From Micromonospora gifhornensis (GTDB taxonomy: Bacteria; Actinomycetota; Actinomycetes; Mycobacteriales; Micromonosporaceae): a DNA stretch of 64,000 bases. The first letter of the stretch is position 1. Each line of letters opens with the position of its first letter. Below are positions 17,588 through 24,689 of this stretch, piece after piece. Made by a program: the position numbers and the translations under genes. Location of the stretch: assembly GCF_016863515.1 (NCBI RefSeq), contig NZ_BOPA01000021.1:62001-126000 (forward strand), read 5' to 3'. The notes beneath the pieces are model-generated. The model had not been told where the DNA came from and ran no database searches. It worked only from the letters and a program-made list of their open reading frames with translations.

Positions 17588-17866
17588 TCACCGACGCTGC
17601 TGCGCCGCCCGCGACGCTCGACGCTTCGCCCGCCACTCGACAAGGCCGTAGGCCAAGAGGGGATACGCGCCAAGCAGGAGGGCGCTACCGGCCGCGATAA
17701 GCCACGTCACGACCCTGTCCCAGTCTGACTGTTGAGCGCCGACGTCGTCCCAGGGAGGCTGCGGTTGCATAAGGAGGGGGAGGGGAGCACAGCAGCAAAT
17801 TACGGTGGCCGTGATCGCCATGAAGCCGCCGATGATCAGGGCAAGGCTGCTCCGAGACACAGACAC
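17588..17866 (-). CDS. Small membrane protein of unknown function
   Basis: A 92-residue protein with two predicted membrane helices (LALIIGGFMAITATVICCC and VTWLIAAGSALLLGAYPLLAYGLV) and a basic C-terminus. The GTG at 17866 has only a weak ribosome site. It converges on azlD with its stop 2 bp beyond the azlD stop. No family is recognised. Confidence 0.6.
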   Translation of the reverse strand: MSVSRSSLALIIGGFMAITATVICCCAPLPLLMQPQPPWDDVGAQQSDWDRVVTWLIAAGSALLLGAYPLLAYGLVEWRAKRRASRAAQQRR

Positions 17867-17945
17867 ATGGTCTCAGGGCCTGCGCACAGGTCGCAATGTC
17901 CGTACGCGCGCCAGCCTGGGCGGTCGCGGTCGACCAGCCAGCCCT

Positions 17946-18006
17946 TTCCGGAACTTCCGGAAAACTTCCGGAAAACATTGACGTGTTCGAAACGCCGTTG
18001 CAATAC
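17946..18006 (+). promoter_or_regulatory. Promoter of the deacetylase gene with three TTCCGGAA palindromes
   Basis: TTGACG (17978-17983), a 17-bp spacer and CAATAC (18001-18006) form a good promoter for the gene at 18086. Immediately upstream are three TTCCGGAA palindromes (946-953, 955-962, 966-973). The last two lie in a perfect 11-bp tandem repeat, ACTTCCGGAAA. They end 4 bp before the -35 and look like an activator or repressor site. Confidence 0.6.
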
Positions 18007-18085
18007 TCCGAGCGCGATGGCATCAAGCCCTGTCGATTAAAACCATGCGTCGTCAGGTGCCATCCGTCCCAAGGAGGACCTGCAC

Positions 18086-19249
18086 ATGTACGCCAGTATC
18101 GGCGGCTCCCGCCGTCCGTCCGCCCCCCGAAAATCGCGTCTCGCCGTCCGGTTGACCGCGCTCGCCTCCACCGTGGCGCTGAGTGCCGTCGGTCTCGCGG
18201 TCGCCGCCACTCCGTCCAGCGCCGCCGTCTGCAACGGGTACGTCGCCCTCACCTTCGATGACGGGCCGAACAGCAGTACCAGCGCACTGCTGTCCGTGCT
18301 TCGCGCGAACGGCGCACGGGCGACCATGTTCAACGTCGGGCAGACTGTGCAGAGCAACCCGTCCGCCGCGCGGGCCCAGGTCGACGCGGGCATGTGGGTG
18401 GCCAACCACAGTTGGAACCACGCGCACATGACCTCGATGAACCAGAGCCAGATGCAGTCGGACCTCTCCCAGACCAACGCAGCGATCCAGTCGGCGACCG
18501 GCGTCCGGCCGCAGTTGTTCCGCCCGCCCTACGGGGAGACCAACTCGACCCTCCAGTCGGTCGCCTCGTCGCTCGGCCTGCGTCAGGTGATCTGGGACGT
18601 CGACTCCCAGGACTGGAACGGCGCCAGCGTCAGCCAGATCGTCTCCAACGCCAGCCGTCTCCAGGCCGGCCAGGTGATCCTGATGCACGACGGCATTCAG
18701 AACACCCGCAACGCGATTCCGCAGATCATGGCAAACCTGACCAGCCGCAACCTCTGTACCGGCATGATCTCACCGAGCACCGGCCGAGCGGTGGCGCCGG
18801 ACGACACTCCGCCCCCCACCACTCCCCCGCCGACCACTCCGCCGCCGACCACGCCTCCGCCCTCCGGCTCCGCCAGCCAGATCGTCGGCAGCCAGTCGGG
18901 TCGATGCATCGACGTACCCAACGCCTCCCAGAACAACGGCACCCGGGTACAGCTCTACGACTGCCACGGACAGACCAACCAAGCCTGGACCTACACCTCA
19001 GACAAACAACTTCGGGTGTACGGCAACATGTGCCTCGACGCAGCAGGCTCCGGCAACGGCGCCGCCGTCCAGATCTACGCCTGCCACGGCCAAGGCAACC
19101 AGCAATGGAACGTCAACTCCAACGGCACCATCAGCAACGTCCAGTCCGGACGCTGCCTGGACGCCTGGAGCACCGCCAACGGAGCACAGATCCAGCTCTA
19201 CGACTGCCACGGCGGCACCAACCAGCGATTCAGCCTCGTCGCACGATGA
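18086..19249 (+). CDS. Secreted CE4 polysaccharide deacetylase with ricin-B lectin domain
   Basis: A 387-residue extracellular enzyme. ATG follows AAGGAGG. The N-terminal basic region and hydrophobic core (LASTVALSAVGLAVAATPSSA) form a signal peptide. The NodB domain shows motif 1 TFDDGP, motif 2 HSWNH and motif 3 RPPYGETN. The MHD segment near the end of the domain supplies the catalytic His. A TPPPTTPPP linker leads to a ricin-B lectin with repeated QxW-type blocks (CLDAAGSGNGAAVQIYACHGQGNQQW and two relatives). It probably deacetylates chitin, peptidoglycan fragments or acetylxylan; the exact substrate is not certain. Confidence 0.95.
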   Translation: MYASIGGSRRPSAPRKSRLAVRLTALASTVALSAVGLAVAATPSSAAVCNGYVALTFDDGPNSSTSALLSVLRANGARATMFNVGQTVQSNPSAARAQVDAGMWVANHSWNHAHMTSMNQSQMQSDLSQTNAAIQSATGVRPQLFRPPYGETNSTLQSVASSLGLRQVIWDVDSQDWNGASVSQIVSNASRLQAGQVILMHDGIQNTRNAIPQIMANLTSRNLCTGMISPSTGRAVAPDDTPPPTTPPPTTPPPTTPPPSGSASQIVGSQSGRCIDVPNASQNNGTRVQLYDCHGQTNQAWTYTSDKQLRVYGNMCLDAAGSGNGAAVQIYACHGQGNQQWNVNSNGTISNVQSGRCLDAWSTANGAQIQLYDCHGGTNQRFSLVAR

Positions 19250-19329
19250 CCATCGCTGATCCACTGTTCGCCGGCGGTCAGGACGACAGCCTGGCGGGCT
19301 AGGCCAACACCGGAGAACCGGACCAAAAC

Positions 19330-19362
19330 CGGGCGGGCTCGACCTCACGTCGGGCCCGCCCG
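19330..19362 (+). terminator. Terminator after the deacetylase gene
   Basis: CGGGCGGGCTCGAC (330-343) pairs with GTCGGGCCCGCCCG (349-362), 13 of 14 positions, with a 5-nt loop. Confidence 0.7.
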
Positions 19363-19456
19363 CTCGGCACACCAGCAGGCGGCCGTGGAAGTCCGTAGCT
19401 GTGCGCCCCGGTTGTCACCCAGCTCGACTCCTGGGCATTCGGGATAGCCTCCGGGC

Positions 19457-19852
19457 GTGCGTTACCTCACCCGGTCGTTCGTCCTCGGCGCGCTCGGTCG
19501 CATGAAGGAAGTTGAGCAGTTCGTCGGACCCATCACGCTGGCGGGCGTCCGAGGCATCCGCTGGGTCTCGGTCTGGCCCTGGCAGGACGGCTACAACGTG
19601 TCCGTCCATGACGTACAGGACCTGGACGACGAGCACGACCACGATCTCTGCATGTTCCCGCCCCTCGACCCCCAATACGAAGACGACACGGGCTATGGCC
19701 GCGTGATCGGCCACGTTCAAGACCCGGCCGAAGCGTTGGAGCTGGCGGAGCGGGACACTGGGGCCTCCCCGGAGCGGTGGGTCAACCACGGGGTTGCCGG
19801 GGAGGACTATGCGGACTTCGTGTTGGCCAGACGAGCCCAGCACCAGCCCTGA
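19457..19852 (+). CDS. Hypothetical acidic protein
   Basis: A 131-residue soluble protein with an acidic central region (HDVQDLDDEHDHDL) and no recognised domain. The GTG at 19457 lies 6 nt after the hexamer TAGCCT, consistent with a leaderless mRNA. It stands alone between the deacetylase terminator and a small membrane-protein gene. Confidence 0.65.
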   Translation: MRYLTRSFVLGALGRMKEVEQFVGPITLAGVRGIRWVSVWPWQDGYNVSVHDVQDLDDEHDHDLCMFPPLDPQYEDDTGYGRVIGHVQDPAEALELAERDTGASPERWVNHGVAGEDYADFVLARRAQHQP

Positions 19853-20039
19853 CCGGCAGTTGGAAAGGTGCCTTGGCTCTCGGGCACGCCCTTACGGCGG
19901 TGCTGGTAACCAGGTCGGCTCTCCGCCCACGCGCCTACGGACCGGCGATGGTAGGCGCTGTTGGCGACCCTTGTTGACCGGCCTTGCGGGCACGTAGCGA
20001 GCCGGCGGGCAACTCTCCGCATGTTGCTACGGTCCGGTT

Positions 20040-20423
20040 ATGCGACTCGACAGCCGCTTGTGGGCAGGCATCCTGGCGGTTGGGCTCGGCGTGCCTGCGG
20101 GGTGGTTTGCGGCTGGTGCTGGCGGCTCGGTTCAACGCGCCCCTGCCGCTCTCCTTGTCATGGCTGTCGGCCTCAGCGTTGCTGGCCTGCTGGTCGGCTT
20201 GGTATTGGGCCGGCGGATCCACGGAAGTTGGGCTGTGCCGGCGCTGGTGCTGCTTCTGGCTGCCTTCTACGCCGGCACATGGCTGAACTCGCCCTACCAC
20301 AGCGTCGCCGGGGACGCCCTCGTCCTGGTCCTCGCCGCCATCCCCGCTTGCGTCAGCGCGGCGCTCGGGTTCGCAGTCGGCAAGTACCTCGCGGCGCGGC
20401 AGGCCCGGACCCCTTCGGTGTGA
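20040..20423 (+). CDS. Small membrane protein at the left edge of the integrative element
   Basis: A 127-residue protein with four hydrophobic segments. ATG at 20040 is preceded by TACGGT ending 6 nt earlier, again suggesting a leaderless transcript. Its final codons and stop lie within the left copy of the integrase core repeat (20413-20425), so the present C-terminus may have been created by integration. Function unknown. Confidence 0.6.
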   Translation: MRLDSRLWAGILAVGLGVPAGWFAAGAGGSVQRAPAALLVMAVGLSVAGLLVGLVLGRRIHGSWAVPALVLLLAAFYAGTWLNSPYHSVAGDALVLVLAAIPACVSAALGFAVGKYLAARQARTPSV

Positions 20424-20425
20424 AC
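20413..20425 (+). repeat. Left core repeat (attL candidate)
   Basis: CTTCGGTGTGAAC is identical to 27754-27766 in the tRNA-Val anticodon arm; with flanks, 17 of 18 bases match. The rest of the tRNA 3' half is not present to its left. Confidence 0.6.
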
Positions 20426-20461
20426 TCTCGGCAGGCCGGTCGGATCGGGCTTGATACGAGG

Positions 20462-20758
20462 TCATCGGGCCTGGTGACGCTCGTCCCGGTCGAGTTCGGC
20501 TGGCACAGTTGCTGTACTTCGCTGCTGTACTTCCGGTGACTGCCTCGCCCAGCCGATGAACCGACGGTGCAACGCACCGGCCGGTGCCCAGGGCATGTCC
20601 TCGGCGGCCTGCACGAGACAGACGCCGAGGTAGAGAGCCAGAGACACCGGCGCGCCCGCGTACTCCGCGCGCAGCTCCCGCCGCCGCGTCGGGCACGGCC
20701 AGGGAAGGTCGCAGCCGCCGCAGCTCCAGATCGGCATGACCGGGCCGTGGGTGGTCAC
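20462..20758 (-). CDS. Small Cys-rich element protein (98 aa)
   Basis: Begins at GTG 20758, which overlaps the previous stop (GTGA). The sequence starts near PIWSCGGCDLPWPCPTRR and continues with LRAEYAGAPVSLALYLGVCL. The C-x2-C ... P-C pattern suggests a small zinc site. Proteins of this kind recur in actinomycete integrative elements, where they are sometimes loosely labelled flavin reductase. It is the last of three coupled mini-genes. Its 3' end contains the left arm repeat, so the C-terminal residues are dictated by the attachment region. Confidence 0.6.
   Translation of the reverse strand: MTTHGPVMPIWSCGGCDLPWPCPTRRRELRAEYAGAPVSLALYLGVCLVQAAEDMPWAPAGALHRRFIGWARQSPEVQQRSTATVPAELDRDERHQAR
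20510..20530 (+). repeat. Left integrase arm-type repeat
   Basis: A 21-bp sequence beginning TGCTGTACTTC, exactly repeated at 27654-27674. It contains two GCTGTAC units 13 bp apart. It lies about 85 bp inside the left core, mirroring the right end (about 80 bp), as expected for integrase arm sites flanking attP. Confidence 0.65.
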
Positions 20759-20934
20759 CGCACACCGCCGAGAAACCGGGCCACGCTCGCGCGAGCCTGC
20801 CGACTGGTCGCCCACTCCACCTGCCAGCACGGGTACGGCACCAGCCGCGACCACCACACCCGGCAACCGACACACAAGCCGTCGAGCCCCCGCACGTGTA
20901 CCGCGAGGATCGTCCGTTCCGGCCCGCCGGTCAC
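20755..20934 (-). CDS. Small Cys/Trp-rich element protein (59 aa)
   Basis: GTG at 20934 overlaps the stop of the upstream mini-gene (GTGA), and its own stop overlaps the next start the same way. The core is GLDGLCVGCRVWWSRL followed by PYPCWQVEW, a C-x2-C ... P-C pattern like its two neighbours. The two four-base overlaps are the main evidence that it is translated. Function unknown. Confidence 0.55.
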   Translation of the reverse strand: MTGGPERTILAVHVRGLDGLCVGCRVWWSRLVPYPCWQVEWATSRQARASVARFLGGVR

Positions 20935-21140
20935 TGCTCACCCTCCCCAGGCCAGTGACCACGATTGATCGGAATGCGATGTCGCGCACGACACGGCAGT
21001 TCGGCTCCGCAGCGGCAGATGCGCCGCCAGCGCTGCCAGGACCACACTGGCCGATGTCGGCGGGCGAGGGTCAGCGCGACGGCTAGGACGTACTCGTCGT
21101 AGGAGACCCGATTGCCCGGCTCGTTGCTCGCCCGGCCCAT
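20931..21140 (-). CDS. Small Cys-containing element protein (69 aa)
   Basis: ATG at 21140 follows GAGAGGAA. The sequence contains SYDEYVLAVALTLARRHRPVW and a C-terminal ICRCGAELPCRARH motif. It is the first of three coupled mini-genes and is divergent from the GntR repressor gene. A KorSA-regulated role in element maintenance is possible but unproven. Confidence 0.6.
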   Translation of the reverse strand: MGRASNEPGNRVSYDEYVLAVALTLARRHRPVWSWQRWRRICRCGAELPCRARHRIPINRGHWPGEGEQ

Positions 21141-21372
21141 GATCGTTCCTCTCGGCCCTGTCGAAGGGAGCACTGCCACCTCCTTGTGCCGTAGCCGCTT
21201 GAAGACGTGGATGCCCGAACGCGGGGGATGCGCCGGACATCCACGTCGGCGAGGACGGTCCAACAGCGCCAACCGAGGGAATCGACCTCCTCGCCAACCT
21301 CCCACGGGTAGCGTTGGGTAGTCAAGGGCTGACGTAGGTGGTCTACTCGTGTTGCCAACCGAGGAGAACCAA

Positions 21373-21588
21373 GTGCCACCGCGTTACCGATACGAGCAGA
21401 TCGCCGACGACCTCGCCGCACGCATCGCATCCGGCGAGTTCCCACCGGGCTCCAAGCTGCCCAGCCGCCGAGAGCTGATCAAGCACTACGAGGTCACCGA
21501 GCCGGTGATCGACCGCGCCATGCAGGTACTACGGATCAAGGGAATGACCGAGACCTTGCCAGGCGTAGGCGTCTTCGTCGCCGAGTAA
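21373..21588 (+). CDS. KorSA-like GntR-family repressor
   Basis: A 71-residue protein that is almost entirely a GntR winged helix (YEQIADDLAARIASGEFPPGSKLPSRRELIKHYEV...VIDRAMQVLR). There is no effector domain, which fits KorSA/KorA-type element repressors. GTG at 21373 is preferred over the GTG at 21349 because GAGGAG lies 6 nt upstream. The divergent intergenic region contains the short dyads GTCA-N5-TGAC (21321-21333) and GTAG-N5-CTAC (21334-21346), possible operators. It likely represses the element's rep or transfer functions. Confidence 0.8.
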   Translation: MPPRYRYEQIADDLAARIASGEFPPGSKLPSRRELIKHYEVTEPVIDRAMQVLRIKGMTETLPGVGVFVAE

Positions 21589-21984
21589 GCCTTCTACACC
21601 CAACCTGCTCGGCATGGACCCCTCGCTTGTAAGTTCTGGGCGCTCTGTCCGGCCGGGTCCGTCCACGTCTGCGACCTCGGGCGGCTGTCCGTGATTGGCC
21701 GCCGGCGGCTGCCCTCGTCCCGGCCGGTTGCTGTCAGCGCTGCTGTCGGTGCCGCTGCCGCACACGGTTTAGGAAGGGTTCAGCGGCAAGCTACGGACCG
21801 GTGGATCCACCAGCCAGAACAGATCGGGGCGTCGGGAGGCGAACTTGATCGTTCTGTGCCAGTTCCGGATCTTGTGGCCCCATCGATGTAACGCTAAGCT
21901 GACCCGACAAAAGCGGGGTGTGGTTGCGGCGCAGCAACGCCGCAACCACGTCGCTCCCCCGATCCGCCCTCTCGAGGAGGAGTT
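21589..21984. other. Gene-poor stretch inside the element
   Basis: No gene I can support. On the minus strand near 21896-21775 an uninterrupted Trp/Arg-rich reading frame (HRWGHKIRNWHR, then FASRRPDLFWLVDPP) looks protein-like but has no start codon or ribosome site, so it may be a gene remnant. Base composition falls toward the right. Confidence 0.4.
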
Positions 21985-22653
21985 TTGAGGAGCAAGAACA
22001 TTATGTCCGCCATCCGAAGGTATGGCATCGCCGTTTCGGCCATGACTGCCATCGTGTTGGGTGTCGCCCATCCGGCACCTGCCGTCGACGCTGGCGTCAG
22101 CAGTGCCGAGGACGTCGTGACGCGGGTGTTCAACGCTAGCGATCCGGAAGCATTCTACCGTGGGTTGTCGCCTACCGAGCGGGCTGCCTTCGACCACGTG
22201 ATGATCCCCGTCACCTCCACCCTTTCAGTGGAGATCGAACCCGCCGATGCAGTCGCGCGTAACGCCGCTGCCAATGGGCAAAGCGCAGACGAGGTGTTCG
22301 ATGCGCTTGCCACGGGGTGCTGGTATGGAAGGACAAGGGACGGAGCGCAAGCCGCTGCCGGCAACACCCTCTACACCTTCTGGACGAACATTTATTGGTG
22401 CGCGTCAGGCAGCACCGTCACGTCCGTGCGCATTCACGAGGCAGATGGCGAGACCAAGACCATCGGTTGGCGTTATGACGGCGTCAAGTCCTCAGGCGCT
22501 CAGGTAATTAGCAACCAGGGACGCGGCTGGGCGAAGCACCGTTTCATCCTCGGCGTTGGCGGCTGGGATGTGAGCCATCCCGAGCACTGCCTGCGCGCCA
22601 AGGGTACAGCTTCTGGTACGGCCAGCGGCGATCGGGTATGCTCTGTCCTCTAA
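21985..22653 (+). CDS. Exported protein of unknown function (element cargo)
   Basis: A 222-residue protein with an N-terminal signal (YGIAVSAMTAIVLGVAHPAPAVDA). Start is either TTG at 21985, just after GAGGAGG, or ATG at 22003 after GAGGAG. The mature part has two Trp-rich blocks (CWYGRTRDGA, TFWTNIYWC) and a C-terminal region with paired Cys. No family is recognised. Its GC content is clearly below that of neighbouring genes, pointing to a different origin. Confidence 0.7.
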   Translation: MRSKNIMSAIRRYGIAVSAMTAIVLGVAHPAPAVDAGVSSAEDVVTRVFNASDPEAFYRGLSPTERAAFDHVMIPVTSTLSVEIEPADAVARNAAANGQSADEVFDALATGCWYGRTRDGAQAAAGNTLYTFWTNIYWCASGSTVTSVRIHEADGETKTIGWRYDGVKSSGAQVISNQGRGWAKHRFILGVGGWDVSHPEHCLRAKGTASGTASGDRVCSVL

Positions 22654-22697
22654 TAGTTGCCAGCACCTGGTGAGCCAGAGCAGGGGGCCCGGTTACG

Positions 22698-22997
22698 ATG
22701 GATTTGCCGGTCGAACGAAACGCAGGGTGGAGTTCGGGTGAGCTCCTCAGTGTCGCGTTAGTTCTCGCAGCTACGGTAACGCTGGTGGTCAACTTTGTAA
22801 TCGCAGTGCCAGTATCGTTAGTTGCGGCCATTGCAAGTGCCCGGGGGGCTAGGGCGTCCAAAGACCATCGAGCCCTCCACCTCGTGACGCTATCGCTCAG
22901 CCTCGTGCTGTTCGCTGCGTCCGTGATCATGGTGTTTGTGCTGCTTCCAGCCGGATCGCTCCCGCAAATCGACACGACAGTGGTGCCGGCGAGCTAA
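22698..22997 (+). CDS. Small two-helix membrane protein
   Basis: A 99-residue protein with hydrophobic segments at about 18-47 (LLSVALVLAATVTLVVNFVI) and 62-87 (LVTLSLSLVLFAASVIMVF). ATG at 22698 is preceded by AGGGGG. It follows the exported protein by 44 bp in the same direction and shares its lower GC. It is followed by a strong hairpin. Function unknown. Confidence 0.6.
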   Translation: MDLPVERNAGWSSGELLSVALVLAATVTLVVNFVIAVPVSLVAAIASARGARASKDHRALHLVTLSLSLVLFAASVIMVFVLLPAGSLPQIDTTVVPAS

Positions 22998-23031
22998 TCG
23001 ATTGGTCGACCGGGAACGACAAAGGCATCAC

Positions 23032-23086
23032 TAATGATCGCGAAAGGAGCCGCAGTCGACATCCGCAGCTCCTTTCACGATCATTA
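23032..23086. terminator. Large hairpin terminator
   Basis: Nineteen-base arms (23032-23050 and 23068-23086) beginning TAATGATCG and ending CGATCATTA pair at 18 of 19 positions around a 17-nt loop. It lies after the small membrane gene and before a convergent gene; a bidirectional terminator is likely. Confidence 0.75.
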
Positions 23087-23354
23087 CATTTGATGTGGCC
23101 AGCACGGTGACAGTGTGTGGAGAGCCGTGGCGGTGGCCAAGGCGGGGCCGATCCGATTTCTCCGACATGGCCAACCCGCATGATCAGCGTGGGCTCCGCC
23201 CTCGCCCGCTGCTTCGTCCCGAAGGAATGACCAGCAACCGGGGACCTGGCCCGCGATTGTGACGTAGCTGCGGCGACGTTCCGTCAGAGTCCGTAGACGT
23301 CCGCTGCCGTTCGTCGCCGTAGTCACTCAGTTGGTCACCCTCCGGGCGTGTGCC

Positions 23355-23588
23355 TCAGAACCCCGGCCGCGAGCGGACCTGCTTCTCCAGCAGGTAGGTG
23401 GAGTTGTCCGACTCGTTGGCCTGCACGCTGATGACGCGCCATCCGTCGTCGGCGGCCTTGTTGAGGTGAACGGTGTCGTAGCTCTCGGCAGTCCACTCCT
23501 CCTGTCGGCCGTCCGGCCCAATGAACGCCGCCGTGCGGAAGCCGTCCTTGGAGTACGTGAAGAGCTGGGCGTAGGCGTACTGACTCAT
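23355..23588 (-). CDS. DUF4177-like small protein
   Basis: A 77-residue protein (SQYAYAQLFTYSKDGF...LNKAADDGWRVISVQ...STYLLEKQ). The GW-x-V-x-S and final YLLEK pattern resembles DUF4177. ATG at 23588 follows GGAGG at a long spacing. Role in the element unknown. Confidence 0.6.
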   Translation of the reverse strand: MSQYAYAQLFTYSKDGFRTAAFIGPDGRQEEWTAESYDTVHLNKAADDGWRVISVQANESDNSTYLLEKQVRSRPGF

Positions 23589-23680
23589 CAAACGATCTTA
23601 CCGGCCTCCACCGTGGATCTGCTTCACCGCTTGCGCCCCTCCAAGCCATCCCGTCTGCCGCCGACCCGCCCGTCTGGGGA

Positions 23681-23760
23681 GCGGGCCACCGCCCGGCCCG
23701 CCACGTCAAGCGGACCTTGACGCACGGTCGGACGCTGGCGGGTCGGGCGGTGGTCTGCTC
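23681..23760. repeat. Nested inverted repeat (possible origin or transfer site)
   Basis: Outer arms CCACCGCCCGGCCCGCCA (23686-23703) and TGGCGGGTCGGGCGGTGG (23736-23753) pair at 17 of 18 positions. They enclose a perfect inner hairpin CGTCAAG-CGGAC-CTTGACG (23704-23722). Partial pairing extends outward with GAGC and GCTC. Confidence 0.55.
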
Positions 23761-24263
23761 GGCTCGCCCGGGTCGTCGGCTGGCGGGATGGCCCGCGCAA
23801 CCACCCACGGACCGTGACCCGCAGACGGAGCCCCGGCCATCCTGGAGTCGTTGCGCCCCCGCCGGAGGCGCAGTAACCGCAACCGCTCCGCCCGCCGCGA
23901 CCTGCCACGCGGACCCGGCGTGCCCTCCCCTGCGCCGCGTCGCCCCGGCGCGGCGCGGCCGGCTGCCGGCGACGAATCTCTACCACTTCCACACCCGTCC
24001 CGTCTGCGGCGGCCCCCCCGGGCTTCCCGCTCTCCGCGCCAGCCGCCGGGCGTGTTGCGTGGCCGGAGTCGGAGCGCCAGCGGAGCGACGGACGCGCGCC
24101 CAGGCGGCGGCGCGTGCGGCCCGTTCAGGGCCGCCTTGATAGACGTACAGAAAGTCCTCCCACCCCGGCAGGTAGCCGCTCCGGACCCGTTCGGCACCGA
24201 GGTTCACGACGGGTTGACGAGTCGGTACCCGGTGCTACTCTGGCGATCGTCGAGCACGCCAGT

Positions 24264-24416
24264 GCGGCCTTCCTGCCGGATCGCTGGGTTCGACCTCGGA
24301 GATGCTGAGCGGTCTTCCTGCCGCTGATGCGGGCCACATCCCGCCGGTTCTCGATCACGCTGGCCGCGATGTCGGCCCGGAATCCGCTGAGTGGCCCAGC
24401 ACGGTCTTCCCGCCGT
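24264..24416. repeat. Three related stem-loops with a shared pyrimidine loop
   Basis: Units at 24264-24279, 24309-24324 and 24401-24416 share CGG-Y-CTTCC-Y-GCCG. In the last two the closing base pair changes from G-C to A-T with pairing kept. Starts are 45 and 92 bp apart, close to one and two 45-46-bp steps. Confidence 0.45.
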
Positions 24417-24689
24417 CACGATGGCCCGGATTCGCTCTCTTCGACGGGTGGGGCTCGCCTGCGGCAACCCGCCGGATGCCGACCTTCAGGCACCCCACCC
24501 GTCCTGGCCTCACCCAGCACGGCAACCGGAAGGACCACACCTCAACGGCGGTCAGCCTCATCCGCCCTCCGGCGTCAGCCGCCCTCCACGGCGGTGCCAG
24601 GAGACACCACGAACACCACCGACGGACAGCGTTCCGACGACCGGTGGCGATTCGTCGCCCGTCCCTGCCACCCGCTCTGAGGAGAGACC

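Larger units (their letters stand above)
23592..24689. other. 1.1-kb structured, probably non-coding region before repSA
   Basis: Very GC-rich and full of short inverted repeats; no convincing gene. A possible minus-strand 75-codon frame from GTG 24207 (LGAERVRSGYLPGWEDFLYVYQGG) lacks a ribosome site. Two structured blocks (23681-23760 and 24264-24416) are listed separately. By position it could hold the replication origin, transfer locus or a regulatory RNA, which is inference. Confidence 0.5.

Noticed and set aside
21775..21896. Trp/Arg-rich minus-strand segment (HRWGHKIRNWHR)
   Set aside because: No start codon and no recognisable family; kept only as a possible remnant in the region note.
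23980..24207. Minus-strand 75-codon frame with GYLPGWEDFLYVYQGG
   Set aside because: Protein-like for 25 residues but no ribosome site and then low-complexity Ala/Arg/Gly; not strong enough to call.
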